Part shown: positions 1 to 11,852 of the stretch, piece by piece | Layout: each line of letters begins with the position of its first letter | Numbering within the stretch: position 1 is the first letter of the stretch | Origin: Apoda limacodes | Taxonomy: Eukaryota; Arthropoda; Insecta; Lepidoptera; Limacodidae | DNA: 64,000 bases | Direction: 5' to 3' | Assembly: GCA_946406115.1 (NCBI GenBank) | Contig: OX291544.1 | Span: forward strand, 24,383,521-24,447,520 | Notes under the pieces: generated by a model | Database searches by the model: none | Told to the model about the DNA's origin: nothing | Seen by the model: the letters and a program-made list of their open reading frames with translations, nothing else | Translations under genes and position numbers: made by a program

Positions 1-2327
1 GTCATGGAGCTGTCTACACTTTCGATGGCCGACTAAATGAAATGATTGTTTAGGCTGTGCTGCTACCCCCTAAGTTTGGCGACTATGTTGCGCTGGCGGC
101 CCTTCCAAGAAAATATATTTATACGTAAGAAAATATAAGCGTACTTTTAAATATTCACAGACGCAAAACTGTCTTGTAAACTATTAAATGACTTAGTATA
201 ATGTTTAAAACAGTGTTAATTATGAGAAATAGTACAAAATAATTATATCTGAATCTGGGTACTAATTCACATACGTGTCCTTGTCCATATATGTATATCT
301 TTCAGTCTGATTTATAATACACTTTGACAATCATTCTTTAATAGTAACAAACTACTGAGTAAACAATAATAAAAAAATGGCTTTAGTGTCAATAACCTGC
401 ACAGACCTATAAAAGAAAAATCTAGAATACAATCCGTCGAAACACAAAATTGATTTGGTACGACACGCACTTGGCCTGTTTATTTTACGTTAAAGTACAA
501 TATTTTTCAATTACTTAGTTTTCTCAAAAAATTGATACTTTTTCGTTATAAACGTAAGATAAATTTTTTACGTATAACTGGATTGCAGAACGAAAAAATA
601 GAGACAATTTTGCCATTTATTCGTAAAAGTATTTTTAATGAGGTAAATAAAAGATAGTGGACAGCAGGTTGCAGGGGATACCATGGGCTATATTACAAAT
701 TACGTAAGCCTGCATCATGAATGAGGTCGAGACCTACATTTGACACCAGCCGTTATCCCGGCCTCTTCAAATGCCATGAGCCCGTCCTTGACGCAACGAG
801 GAGATAAATAGAACATATTTTTATATACAAAAGAATCAACTTACCTTTTACTATGAAATATCTAAAAAATAAAATCTTACAATACCTATATAAACAGGTA
901 TATAGAAATATAAAATAATGCAGAGCCCAAATTACGGAGCCTAGACGTAAAAACGTACGTAGACGTAAAATTATTTTGTAAAATTAATCCCCTACAAGAG
1001 AAAATAGGGGTGATAATTTTGTAAGTAAATCCTTAATTTTTGATTGGTATTTGGCCTTTAGAAAAGAATATAATATTGATTGAAAATTAACGATGATTTT
1101 TTTACCAGTTTTGGAAAATCATCTCTTAGAGGACAAAATTAGGGATAGAAATTTGTATGAGAATTCCGATTTTTTCGAAGTAAAACATTAAACAGTTAAA
1201 AGGTTTCTTTTAACTTAAACGTCCACGTAAACGGTAATTTGTAGGATTTTTTTAGTCGAGTAACCCAGTTTTCTTGCAATTTTCACTGTTTCTTGAATTG
1301 ACTTCATATAAATTACGTGTAAGTTTACGAGATTGGGTGAGATTCGGCTCAACCTCCTCCGCCACCTAAACACGTCACGGATCTAATTATTATACTATAT
1401 AATAATTAAATAATTTTGGCTATACAGGGCTAGAAAAACTTATAGCCACTGTTTTCCAATACTCGTACAAATTATGTGTTTATTTATTGTGTTTGATTGT
1501 AATGTAATTAAATAAAATCATTAAAATTTACTGTTATGTGTAGTACAAAATGTACACTAGCATTCATAATATGTATATTAAATAATGAATAACTTAATAT
1601 TTAAATTAACATATTCTTAATACAATCACTAAGCTATTTTTACATGTGTAAATGTGTAAGGAACCTTTACATGTACCTACTTAAGAGAATACGATTCGGA
1701 GCGCCACTCAGTGTGCTTTATATAAACGATTTTTTTCACTTCTATTTGGCAGTTGCTGATGGAACACCACTGAATTTTGAAAACATGTTCTAGTAATAAA
1801 TATCTAGGTCTGCTGTGCCAGTTTTCTATAACATTTTATAGTTCAAAAGTTATACAGAATTCTAATTTTTCATACAAATAGGTTTTAAAAAAGTTTTCTA
1901 GTTAATAAAAACATTTTAAGAGATTTTGGAAAACCACAGACATAGGTATTCAGCCTCGGATTATGACTAGCAAATTTCATAGTGATTGATCAGTAAATGT
2001 CAACAACAAATGAGAAATTTGTTTGTATGAAGCCCGCTGCGGGCTCAATCGTCTCTTAACTTCAATATTTTTAGAGAAATCAAAAGATTTTTACCAAAAT
2101 TAATAAAATTCTGTATTGTGTTATGTGTTTCTTCGTCATCTTCATAATTTATCAATTTAATGGAAATTAATTTTCAATATGGACAAAATTGACAAATATT
2201 AATCAATACTTGTCAGTCTCCTTTTATCACTTATAACACAAAAAGGTTTTGTGAAACATTTTGCTTACAGCTCCTGTACATTTCAAACTATGTATATCAT
2301 AAAAAATATGTAGTATGCTTATTTAAA
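1..2327. other. AT-rich region, no gene recognised
   Basis: No open frame of useful length and no protein motif is visible on either strand. The first 120 bases are less AT-rich than what follows and could be the edge of something lying outside the window, but the frames there are short. Bases 660-790 contain a moderately GC-rich stretch with no assignable identity. Confidence 0.5.
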
Positions 2328-2600
2328 GGGTTCCGTAGCCAAATAGCGACAACGGAACTCCTAATAATTCGTCATGTCCATTCGTCCATTCGTCCGTATG
2401 TCACAGCCTTATAATTACTCCGTCTTTGAGAAATGTGTCTTTTGTAAACCGCATTACAGATATGTCATGAAAATTTAGCAAAAAATAATAGAGGTAGAAC
2501 TCCATACATTGAATTGAGGTACGAAAGTTTATTTTTTCCACACCCCATCATGTAAGATATCATTAAGGCCGCGCCCTACTCGAATGTGTAGTTTTCTGCT
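2328..2600 (+). repeat. GGGTTCCGTAGCC-type dispersed repeat, fragment
   Basis: Begins AAAGGGTTCCGTAGCCAAAT and continues with CCATTCGTCCATTCGTCCG and GTCACAGCC, the 5' part of a repeat family very common in Lepidoptera. The usual 3' end (CTACGGAACCC...CACTTGGCCG) is missing. Related copies here lie at 46425-46980, 60130-60235 and within the arms at 60.5 and 63 kb. Family class (SINE-like or DNA element) is not settled by the sequence. Confidence 0.6.
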
Positions 2601-2751
2601 CGCTTTTATAATCGATCCCACTGGCCTATTTCAAGTTTCAAACTGGAAAAAAATAACATTGCTTTCAACATTATTTAACTAGAAAGTTACTGTATTTGTT
2701 TAAAGGTATTTGTTAAAACATCGATTTAAAAAAATAAAGGCCGAACCTCTC

Positions 2752-2965
2752 GTTTTTAGGGTTCCGTACTCACAGGGTGCCAATAGAGCCCTATTACTAA
2801 CACTAGGCTGTGTCTGACTGTCCGACCATTAAAAGGCTCTATCTTTAGGTATAAGCCAAAATTTTTCACAGAATATGTGTTATAATAGGGGATTATCTGA
2901 CAAATAAAAAAAGTAAAAATTGAAGGGCGGTCCCGATACATGAAACACATTTTCGTTGTTTTTCT
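2752..2965 (+). repeat. GGGTTCCGTACTC-type dispersed repeat, fragment
   Basis: Starts TTTTTAGGGTTCCGTACTCA and keeps the family order: GAGCCCTATTACTAA, GTCTGACTGTCCGACC, then AAATTTTTCACAGA. It is diverged from the better copies at 54.9 and 55.4 kb and lacks their 3' half. No coding capacity. Confidence 0.6.
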
Positions 2966-3077
2966 CTATCGTTAAAACAAAAAGACAAACAAACTTTAAA
3001 CTTGCAGTGTAAAATAGTATGAACTCTAAAGTATCATTAAGAGAAACAGTAACACATTTGTTTGCTGAAGACGATAT

Positions 3078-3138
3078 TTAAAGTAAAGCAACTTCGGGCT
3101 TGGTCAGTACTTGGATGGGTAACCACTTATCGGCACCA
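3078..3138 (+). ncRNA. 5S rRNA-like fragment (5S pseudogene or 5S-derived SINE)
   Basis: Bases 3081-3136 follow the middle and 3' half of insect 5S rRNA: AAGTAAAGCAAC (box A region), CTTCGGGCTTGGTCAGTAC (intermediate element) and TTGGATGGGTAACC (box C). The internal polymerase III control region is therefore largely preserved, but the first half of the gene and the 3' pairing strand are not recognisable. It is not a functional 5S gene. It could be a pseudogene or the head of a 5S-derived (SINE3-type) retroposon. A T-run follows at 3140-3147. Confidence 0.6.
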
Positions 3139-4040
3139 CTTTATTTTTTGTTTGAGTTTGTAAATTACGTAAAAACCGTTTTTTCTATTTTTAAATTTTA
3201 AAAACTCCTTATCAACTAGCAGCGGGAACATGAAATGTTAAGTAACCATAAAGCTAGAAAATAACTGTAATAGAATTTTTACATCTTGTGATATAATTGT
3301 AATAAATTATTTTTTACTTTTTAGGCTAAACTGTTCGCTTATCTATAAGTAATATATTTTTGCAACAGAAAAATGAGCTCTATTTGAGATTAACATTGTC
3401 AATTTCAGCTTAACAACCATAAAGCAAATCCTCGACCTCTGAATTAGAGCTTTAAAAGTTAAGGTTCTTGAAATATTTTTTTTCTGAAATTTAAAAACAA
3501 GTTAAACAACCCCTTCCTCAAGTTTAAAACCGTGTGATCTAATTATTACAACAAAATCATGGTCATAGGGTTTTATAAATACCAACAACGAAATTTTTTC
3601 TAATTGAAAAAAAAAGGTTTTAATGGCCTGTAGGTTTAACTGTTACAGGTGGTTAGAATAAAATGCCGGTGGCTTAAGCATTATTGAATATTCCTTTGTG
3701 TTCTAATGAATTAGTATTACCTTTGTATGTTTTATAAGTAATGTTAGTCAAAAACAAACATTTACCATCAACGGTCGAAGTTCACTAAGTAAGTATTTTA
3801 ACTTTCGTATTAAAATCCATTCTATTTGAGTTTCTGTTGCCACTTAATGTATTGTCAAATACGAAACAAATAGAACTTTTAACAAGTTTTTCTAGGAGTA
3901 CTCTTTTATGACAAGTTTGTACCTACCTACATAGATAGGTATGTACTTAAAGAATATACATAACTTCGAGAAAACTTGATTTCCTGCCATAAAGGAATTC
4001 TTCCTAAAAAATATAACCATACAAACACATATCAGATCAG
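3139..4040. other. AT-rich region, nothing recognised
   Basis: No open frame above background and no repeat that I recognise. Short TACCTACATA-like motifs near 3920-3950 are frequent in lepidopteran DNA and are not informative. Confidence 0.4.
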
Positions 4041-4115
4041 AGCTTACGGTTTACCTGATTGTAGGCTGTCACCGAAACCTATGGACGCTCGCAGCACCTG
4101 TAGCATCACTCGCCC
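4041..4115 (-). repeat. SINE-like repeat fragment (ACCATCAGGCGG family)
   Basis: Read on the minus strand it gives GCGTCCATAGGTTTCGGTGAC and then a diverged ACCATCAGG...CCGTAAG, the core of a SINE-like family with copies at 7660, 8090, 22000, 45500, 53820 and 59400. It is truncated at both sides and strongly mutated. Confidence 0.55.
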
Positions 4116-7079
4116 AGTGATATAGTAGGGATAAACAAATAGCCATAAGGAATTGAGACATTTCATTTTGACCTAAAAATATATCTTTAACCTATATTTT
4201 AATGATAAAAAATGAAATTATAAGAAATGCGTTGACTTCGCTATTAAGTATTCTCTAACAAGTTAAGATCACAATAAAGACAAGTCATGGATACATTAAT
4301 GCACGGAAAGGTTTGAAGAAATACCATCCGTGCGAAAACGCCCAAAGCTTTAAAATATCATAGCTCTGCTTAAAGGATTAAGGGTTTTAATTTGGCTATG
4401 AATAGACGAATGGTTGAGGACTTCACTCATTACAAATCATCAGTGTTAATAATAGACGGCAATGTGAATGAATTTGTTCTCGGCATCACAACAACGCGGC
4501 ATCGGCAACACGGTGGTCGGTAATGAAACGAAAGCCAGAACCCAATTATCTAAGCAACAGAATAACTACCTCTTTCATAACTACGCCTTTGGCAGTAGAT
4601 TTTGACATTCAGAGTTTCATAAATTAAAATAGGCTCAGTTTTCACATCTTATTAAATTCTTGAAAATTACAAACTTGATTTGTATTCAATTATGTCATTA
4701 ATTGACAAATGGTATAAAACTGAACAGAAGTATGTTGATGTTAAAGAGAAATAAAATGTTCACAGTTGACAGTAACACGGAAAATGTTTTAGAATATTTC
4801 AGTCTTTTGGGAATATGTGAGTATCTGACACGATAATGCTTCTTATTATTATAACACTCAGTGTTAACATCAAATCCAAATCCTGAGTAATACCTACTAC
4901 TATCTACATTATATCCTTGAGTATGTTTATTTGTTATTAACATGACTCTACATTTATCCAATTAGTTTATTGATCATTTGAGCAGAGTTTATAAGTAGCT
5001 AAAAGTATATTTTATTATATCGTAATCAATGATGCTGTTTAATTTCTCCCAGTACATAATGAACCATAATGGACCACGCTTGACCATGCGCTAAGATGGT
5101 GAATGTAGTAATTTCTTTACATAATATGGTCACGCCCCTTCCGTTTTACTACATGGCGATCGTTGGAAGATGAGACAGTTTTCTTTTTGATAAAATTCCA
5201 TAGTTTTAATATTTTTTACTTTGCACCAGATTATTTGATTGATTGACACCTGATTGTATGTAATCGTGTATTCACAGTCAATGTGTCTCGGTGACCGCTA
5301 CTATCACGATTACTAAAGGGATAGGCCAATGTTGCACATTGAAAGCCCCTGCACATAATGTTGCAAGCTTCTCGTGAGGTAATGTCGGTACTACGAGTAT
5401 ATATTTTAAACTTAAAATGTAGACCTCGCTTGACTCCAGGTTCTTGTAGGTACAAATATGTATCTGCTTATGGAAAACAATTGCGAACCTCTACGGTTAC
5501 ATTGATATACTCTTTAATGTCAATGACGTTAAAATATAGGCTGAGCCTTTTGTTAGCGTACCTAAGATTAGTTATATTAAATTAATCAGTGATTTTCATT
5601 TCAGCCTGAACATTTACAGAATTTTATTATATCAGAGGGCAGAAATTACATTGTTTCAACATGAATAAACGGATATCTATATTGAGATCAAAGAATGTTT
5701 TGAATTAGAGGAATGGCGCCGAGATTGTATTCAAGAATATTATTAAAAGTTGTTATGCAGTTAATATCATTTTACTAACCTTTTCTTAGATTATTTATAG
5801 GCGGCATAACCTTAGTTTTTTAATCCTAACTTAAATATGACATTTATACAGAGTTATACGCACTTTTTGGGTTAGAGTTGCGGTTCTTCCCCCCTAGAAA
5901 TCTATCTTTTTCTTGACTCACAATCATAATGTTGTTTTTATAAACATATATAGACGATCCACTACTTTGCACTGATTTTATTCAAATCAACCAAACTTTG
6001 TAGCCTTTTCACAATAAAACTGATATCCCCAAAGCTGGTTAAGCAGACTCACAGAACCATAGATGCCCGTCTTAGGGTCAGTTCACACCGAGACGCAACG
6101 CGACGCGACGTGAAGCGGCTTGAAGATGCGCCGCGTCTGAGTATGACTAAAGGTCAGCCCTTGGGCAGTGACACTTCAGGTACGAGGACACCTTGGTAGA
6201 ATCCCGTCCGATATCCACTGGAACTATTGCTAAAGCTGCTTTAATTTTACGGAGATAACGTTAAGAAATTCTTGAGTCACCACAGAATGTAGACACTAGA
6301 ATGTCTATTTTTTACTTCCAGAAGGGACGCGTATGGTTTTATTCTAATATTTTTCGTTTAATTTAAAAAAATTAAAATCTTTTACTTTTCGTCAAACATC
6401 CGACGTGAAAGGTAGAGAGGTTTATTTATAGCTTCGCAAAGAGACCTCCCACCTCTCAATTATCCGCAACAGGGTTCTAACCCTTTACAGTGCTTATTAT
6501 AACAAGCATATTTTTTTCCATCGTCGAATAATGTTTTATTTTTACATTGTACTTCAAAATGGGTAATAATAATAATATTCCTCTTCAGATAAAAATACGT
6601 ACATCTACAATAGATGATACATATTATCTTAACCCAGGTGAGACGATATAGTTATAAAGTCTCAGAAAGAGAATACTTCAATAGTTGTATTGAAATTCTT
6701 TTATTCCAAATCGCTATAAAAGTACCATTAGGTAAATGCCCTAAGCTAAGTTTTAAAATGGGTTGTGCGTTCGTCTTCTTTTTAAAGAACTGTTTGAATG
6801 TATTGGAAATACTCATATGTAGATCTCAATGCTTTTGATGCTAAAATATCCATTTTTATAATACGCGTAAAATACGCCTTAAAACTAAAAAAACCAAACC
6901 TTGATATGGATACACAAAACAGCTTAAGCTGTACGTTTTTGGAATCCTTTCCAAAAAGTTAAATAAGAAAAAGCTTGTAGAAAAGTCGTCTAACTTAAAA
7001 AAATCTAAACTAATTTTAAAGCACTTTTATGTCGAATTTATGTTCCCAAAGTAAGCTCGAAATGATAAAGGTCCGACTA
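4116..7079. other. AT-rich region, no gene recognised
   Basis: Short open frames occur at 4698-4961, 5231-5585 and 6614-6838 but none has a recognisable motif or supporting signals, and opposite-strand frames overlap. Bases 6075-6140 contain a GC-rich stretch (GACGCAACGCGACGCGACG) like the ends of small lepidopteran DNA elements, without a visible partner end. Confidence 0.4.
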
Positions 7080-7672
7080 ATTCTGATTGGGATCGCAAAT
7101 TAAATGCTGCCTCTACGTTTCATAAGAAAGCAGCTGCCATATCTAAATTCCAATTCATTGGCAAATGGGTACGCGACTTGCAAGCTCTCTCTTTGTGAAT
7201 CGTGTTTTCTGGTCGCTTGCTAAAGTTGCGGAAGAAAACTTGTGCCAATTTTCGTTACCACCACTGCACAAGACCAATAGTGACTTGGCCCATAGAGCTA
7301 AAGAGAAAGCCGATCTAGTGGTCAGGGCAGTCTCATTCAGCCTCAAACTTGAATTTGAACGAAGAAAGCGCTGTACCAGTTACTATACCGCGATGCGGAA
7401 AGACCATGCCAAATTCCATAACACAGCAGGAGGCCCGGCAGGCATTGCTTTCTCTCGAGGTTTACAAGTAGTGTGGGTTAGACGGTATACCAGCCTGCAG
7501 TGGTGCCTTAACAGTGGGCTCCTGTGTTTTGTAATGTAATCACGCGCCACTTCACGTTTTTATACCACACTAGGAAATTTTTGTCTTTGTGAAAGACTCC
7601 GAATGCCCCAATATGAATGGTGATAGATCAGATTCATTGAATTATAGACCAACCGCTATTATCTCTACGGTA
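7080..7672 (+). pseudogene. Jockey-like LINE relic: linker and start of reverse transcriptase
   Basis: Conceptual translation across several frames gives a LINE open frame from the region between endonuclease and reverse transcriptase. In order: NRVFWSLAKVAEENLCQFSL, then DLAHRAKEKADL, then (in another frame) VTIPRCGKTMPN and SITQQEARQALLSLEVYKSS followed by GLDGIP, and finally GDRSDSLNYRPTAIIST, which is the first reverse-transcriptase motif. At least two frameshifts and several stops break it. The line SDPSNYR...AITSLLSK of the relic at 33.66-33.96 kb is the same family, so two pieces of related elements lie in this window. The relic is cut off at about 7672 by a SINE-like copy. An apparent 124-residue frame at 7165-7539 is part of this relic, not a separate gene. 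Confidence 0.75.
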
Positions 7673-7730
7673 ACTGCTTACCATCAGGTGGACCGTAAGC
7701 TGGTTTGTCACTTTGGGAGTCTAAAAAAAA
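7660..7730 (+). repeat. SINE-like repeat core (ACCATCAGGCGG family)
   Basis: Contains CTACGGTAACTGCTTACCATC and AGGTGGACCGTAAG, then TTTGTCACTTTGG and an A-run, which is the 3' end of this family. It abuts the LINE relic on its left and an RTE relic on its right, so it probably inserted between or joined them. Confidence 0.65.
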
Positions 7731-7737
7731 CCAGTTG

Positions 7738-7910
7738 TTGTTGGGAACACTACTCTGGAAGTTGTCGAAGAATACACATACCTAGAGCAAGAAGTTCAGT
7801 TAGGTAGGTCCAACTTTGAGAAAGAGATTAACCGAAGAATCAAGCTAGGTTGGGTAGCATTCGGGAAACTACGCAAAATCTATTCGTATAGCAGTGGACG
7901 TCTTCCGGCT
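7738..7910 (+). pseudogene. RTE-type LINE relic: reverse-transcriptase C-terminal segment
   Basis: A single frame reads VVVGNTTLEVVEEYTYL, EQEVQLGRSNFEKEINRRI and KLGWVAFGKLRKIYS. This is the segment after the catalytic domain in insect RTE-type elements (usual form VEEYVYLGQ...LGRSNFEKEVNRRI..GWAAFGKLR). Only about 57 codons survive, uninterrupted but without start, catalytic motifs or 3' end. It belongs to a different clade from the LINE just upstream. Confidence 0.8.
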
Positions 7911-7914
7911 GAAA

Positions 7915-8202
7915 CGAACGAACGAACAACTCGCCATTGGCAGTGAATTCATCCACCTTAGAAACTAAATGGTCGCGCATAGTTTTGTTTTACAGGAACT
8001 TCCTTCCGTGAACGCTTAGGTTGTAGAAGAGCTAAGGTTTTCTCTAAAAATACACTATAAGATTTTTCAAGAACAATGTTATTAGATATTTAAAAAGGAT
8101 CGACAACGCGGGAGTAATGCCTCTAGTGTTGCAAGTTGAATTGGCTGCGGTGACTGCTTACGGACCGTTACCTTGTTTGCCACCTTAGGGATATAAAAAA
8201 AA
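7915..8202 (+). repeat. SINE-like repeat, longer copy (ACCATCAGGCGG family)
   Basis: The 5' part (ATTCATCCACCTTAGAAACT, AAATGGTCGCGC, GCTTAGGTTGTAG) matches the copy at 45235-45575. The 3' part gives GATCGACAACGCGGGAGTAA, GTGTTGCAAG, GCTGCGGTGACTGCTTACGG, TGTTTGCCACCTTAGGG and an A-run. The ACCATCAGG core is partly deleted. No coding. Confidence 0.65.
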
Positions 8203-8655
8203 AAGTATTTATGTGATATGTATATTGCTCCCGCAGCTCTGATCACGTAACAATTAGAGTTATTTTTTTAACCTTATCCCTATCAGTTATGAATACCCTA
8301 CTCCCGCTAGTTAAAACAGGTACAAAATTTATTAAATAAACAAACATTAGTTACCTTTTTATGTACGAGTATATTAAGGAAATAAATAATAATATAAAGC
8401 TTTTTAATATTACAAATTGAATGGCGAAAGGCTCTATCTTTTCATCGATTAACTCATTAAATATTCATTTTCACGGCAACAATGTTGTTTACAATGCAGG
8501 TGAAAAACGATAACTATTTATATTACATTCCGTGTTTCTGACCTACTTTCGTTGTTAAGTAGATACCTATTACATAAATAAAATCAATGAACTATGAATA
8601 ATGTGAACTGTCTATAGAACAACATTTCAGATTTAAAAGTTACCGAAAATAATAT
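8203..8655. other. AT-rich region, nothing recognised
   Basis: No supported gene or repeat between two SINE-like clusters. Confidence 0.4.
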
Positions 8656-8830
8656 TTTAATACCACTAAACATGCATACGTCTCGCCTGATGCTAGGCAG
8701 TTATTGTGTCTTACAGACGCATGCCTCGCAAGTTTTTTTATACCACTAAGGTAGCAAACAAGCGCAGCCTGATGTTAAGATCAGCCTATGAACGTTTGCA
8801 ATACCAGGAGCTTAACTTGCGAGTTGCTGA
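8656..8830 (-). repeat. Two SINE-like fragments, minus strand
   Basis: TACCACTAAACATGC and TACCACTAAGGTAGCAAACA mark the starts, in minus orientation, of two family members in a row. The second continues CAGCCTATGAACGTTTGCAA (equivalent to GTCCATAGGC...CAACACC on the other strand). Both are truncated and diverged. Confidence 0.5.
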
Positions 8831-8924
8831 CCCCGTAAAAATTAATTACTCCTTTTAGCAGAACCCCATAATGTTTTTCCTAGATAATACTTTGACATCC
8901 AGAGCGTATTCCGAAATTTTAGCT

Positions 8925-9330
8925 TTCGCGTGAGGAAGTTCCTCCGAAACAGCACTGTCCGTGACCATTTAGGTCCTAGGGTGTAAGGATAAATTCCCGA
9001 AGGGTGTGATGGTAGAAAGTAGCCTTAGGAATTTATAAAACAATTCCTCAAAACACAGCCCATTATAAAAACGGTAGAACACACATAGGTAGACAAAATC
9101 TCTTCTCAGACTTATGGGTTCAATACGGCTTGTGGACGTGCTATCCTAGTCGTTGAACCGAAACTAAAGGTATCCGGGTTTACCCACCTAAAGATGGCAG
9201 CAGTACACTTTGAAGTATGTAATTACTTTCTAATTAAAGACTACCTCTAGGGAAAACCACAGCAGAGAGCTCATTCCATATTTTAAGCGTTAGGAGAAAG
9301 TGCGGCGCAATAAGTCATTATTTAGGTTCT
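8925..9330 (-). repeat. SINE-like repeat bodies, minus strand
   Basis: Bases 9008-9115 (GGTAGAAAGTAGCC, ACGGTAGAACACACATAGG, CTTCTCAGACTTA) match the body of the copy at 44260-44515. Bases 9240-9330 (AGGGAAAACCACAGCAGAGA, GCTCATTCCATATTTTAAGC) match another part of the same body. The pieces are out of the usual order or come from two insertions. Confidence 0.5.
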
Positions 9331-11663
9331 ATTGTGTGATAAATAAGGATTATTCTTGAGCAATGTGACGCTACCATAAATATGCCTTAACATTTTTGTA
9401 ATACAATGTTCGTTTTTATTCAAGTTTAAGCGCGAAGATTTTCATTAGTAAACGATTCTCAATGAACGTACTACCTATAGCAAAATGCATCTTTTAATTA
9501 GAATGGCGCGTTCAAATATTCAAGTTCAGTAATTTTATACATTAGATGAGAAGTTATGATTTATTTTATGAAAGGTTTAAAGCTAACAAAATATAAGTAC
9601 AAATGACTTACTAATCATAGACATCAACACGGAATTAATTGTTAAATGTAGGTAACTTCATCTAACTTCCGATTTATGAATTCGGACTCTAGACAAAATA
9701 AAGTTGCGTAAAATTTTGAACCTGTGGCGCGAGAATGAATAGTTTAAAGCTAACTATGGTTGAGTGTTTGATTGGAACCAAAGTTAATTGGAGAATGTTT
9801 TAAAAGCGTAGATTGGTGGTTTGTTTGAATGTATGTGTTTGGTGGAAGTTTCAAGACGAGCGCTGATTGGGAGTTTTACAATGTTAAATATAAACGCGAA
9901 AGTTAAAGTTACTTAGAACTTTTATAATATTGAAAACACCCGCGAAACTTACCTAAGTGAGTCGTTTAACAACCACTAGGGTAGCCTCATACAATAAATA
10001 TTCTAACAATAATGAAGGGTCTTGGTTTTCACGTATTCTGTATAATGGTATGACGTGTTAGTTTATTTGAAATCCCCCGGGGTTTGTTAGAACTTCACGA
10101 AAATTTAGAACATAATATTAATATTTTATTAGCTTAGGATAATTAGGCCGTTTTATCTTGACCGTTCATATTAATCTGGGACTCTATAATAGTACCCCAA
10201 CCAACATGACTAGAATTATACTTAAAAGATATTCTTTTTACTTCGCTAAAATTAATTAGGGTCGGACATCCGTCCGGAATAAAAAAAAATAGGATGGGGG
10301 GGTTTGAAATGTGGAGTGAGAAGGTTGCTAGAGAGGGGTTAGTGGTGATAAAAGTTCGTGGTCCTATACATACAGAACATTCAATTGCCGTCGTTTAAAT
10401 TGTCGAAACGCTGCCGGACCAATATTCCATAGTCTACACTTGTGGGTCACTAGAAGCTAGACACCACGTGGGGTTAAACTACAGCTAGATCGTGCCATTA
10501 CTGGTTAGTAAATACTTTTATATTAGAAGTTACAGTGAAAATATTGTGCTTTCGTTGTGAAATTCTTTAGGTTGTGTTTTAAAATTATCTAACTTAATGT
10601 TATAACATCCAAATGACGGGCCCGCCTTTGCTGGTTAGAAATTATGGTAGAAAGAAATTTCAATCACCTCAGTAGGAAGGAATATATATTTAGACTTTGT
10701 TTAAGGACATTTATATCTACGTATAGCAAAACCTTTATTAAAAGAAGTGGGAACTAAGATTATACCAGCCATAATAATTATATAGCCCACTAAAGAGCTA
10801 GGCCTGCCAAGAGATACATTAATTACTATGTGTAATCCATGTCCATCCTTAGAGGCGTTAGTAGGTTTTACTATTTTAGCTGGTTAGCTAGTGTAGGTGA
10901 GCGTTGATGTTCATCGTATGGGGGAGCCCCTTAAACCTACTTTCAGGTCGCAAGTCTTGAACGCTTAGCTAGCTGGTTCCCACACTACAAAACGAATAGA
11001 TTTAGCATTCGTATGGAGTTTACTTTCAAATGTGGAAGTAGCATCAATTAGGGTTCCTTTGTGTAGGGATGACGGAAAACCATATATTTCATTAGTACTT
11101 GTGTCCCTTTAGTTCTAATATTCACGTATTTGCTTTCTTTAGGTGGTTTTGTACTTATGATCGTCGATTTAGCTATATTTATTTCTTGATTATTTTCCTT
11201 TACGCTTATTGGTATACTATTGATTGCTATATTACTCTGACGTACCTACAAAAGAACTGGGGTTACTACATATTTTCGGGTCGTACCAATTTTGACGATC
11301 ACGCTTGGCCAAATAAGATTATTATCTACATCATATTATTAGATTCTTTTGATTTCTCTCGTTGAGTGATATCGGCTGCGTAGTTTCTTAGAATATTTTA
11401 TTGTCTCAATATATTAATATTTTTGATATAAAAGGGGTAAAGAAGGGGGTCGTTACAGCAAATTTCTATCAAAATCTTGTTTGACGACTTTAACTAGTAG
11501 TTCCTTATAAAAATGTTTATTGTGAAAAAAATTAACAATGTAAATCTTTTCAGGGAATCTTTTTTGGTTCAACCATTTTTTTTCTACAATATTTTTAAAA
11601 AGTTACTGGACAAGTCAACAAGTACTGCTAGATATAAAAAAGAAATAAAAACAGGTAAAAACA
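9331..11663. other. AT-rich region, no gene recognised
   Basis: No motif found. A frame at 11099-11365 encodes a tyrosine- and phenylalanine-rich peptide of low complexity with no recognisable features. It is probably chance. GC-richer patches (for example 10600-10640) hold no identifiable element. Confidence 0.4.
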
Positions 11664-11848
11664 ATGAAAGTATTAGGTAGTCGTATTTTTTTTCTTTTTT
11701 GGGTTTTAGAAATTTATTTCTCAAAAGATTATAAATCACTTACTGAGAAAAACAAAAACAAATTATTTAACTTAGGTCTAGAGTGTACGGAAAGCTATGT
11801 TTGTACATTTAAAAATGTTGACAATGATACATTTAGCAAAATAAGTGG
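11664..11848 (+). CDS. Unrecognised short open frame with splice-donor-like end
   Basis: Frame of 62 codons starting AACAATGAAA (good insect start context). The N-terminus MKVLGSRIFFLFWVLEIYFS is a plausible signal peptide: basic start, hydrophobic run, small residue at the end. It is followed by a lysine-rich segment with SLTEKNKNKLFNLGLECTES. The frame meets GG|GTAAGT at 11847-11854, a consensus 5' splice site, just before its stop. The shape (signal peptide, LTEE.K.KL...EC) recalls the N-terminus of insect odorant-binding proteins, whose first cysteine sits in such a helix. That is inference only: I see no second exon with the C-x3-C pair nearby, and an LINE relic begins 0.8 kb downstream. 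It may be an orphan exon, a pseudogene or chance. Confidence 0.22.
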
Positions 11849-11852
11849 GTAA

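Noticed and set aside
1..60. Short peptide HGAVYTFDGRLNEMIV read from base 3, as a possible exon end
   Set aside because: Only 16 codons before a stop, no splice signal or recognisable family; cannot be supported.
11099..11365. 88-codon hydrophobic frame
   Set aside because: Tyrosine/phenylalanine/isoleucine-rich by AT composition; no start context or domain.
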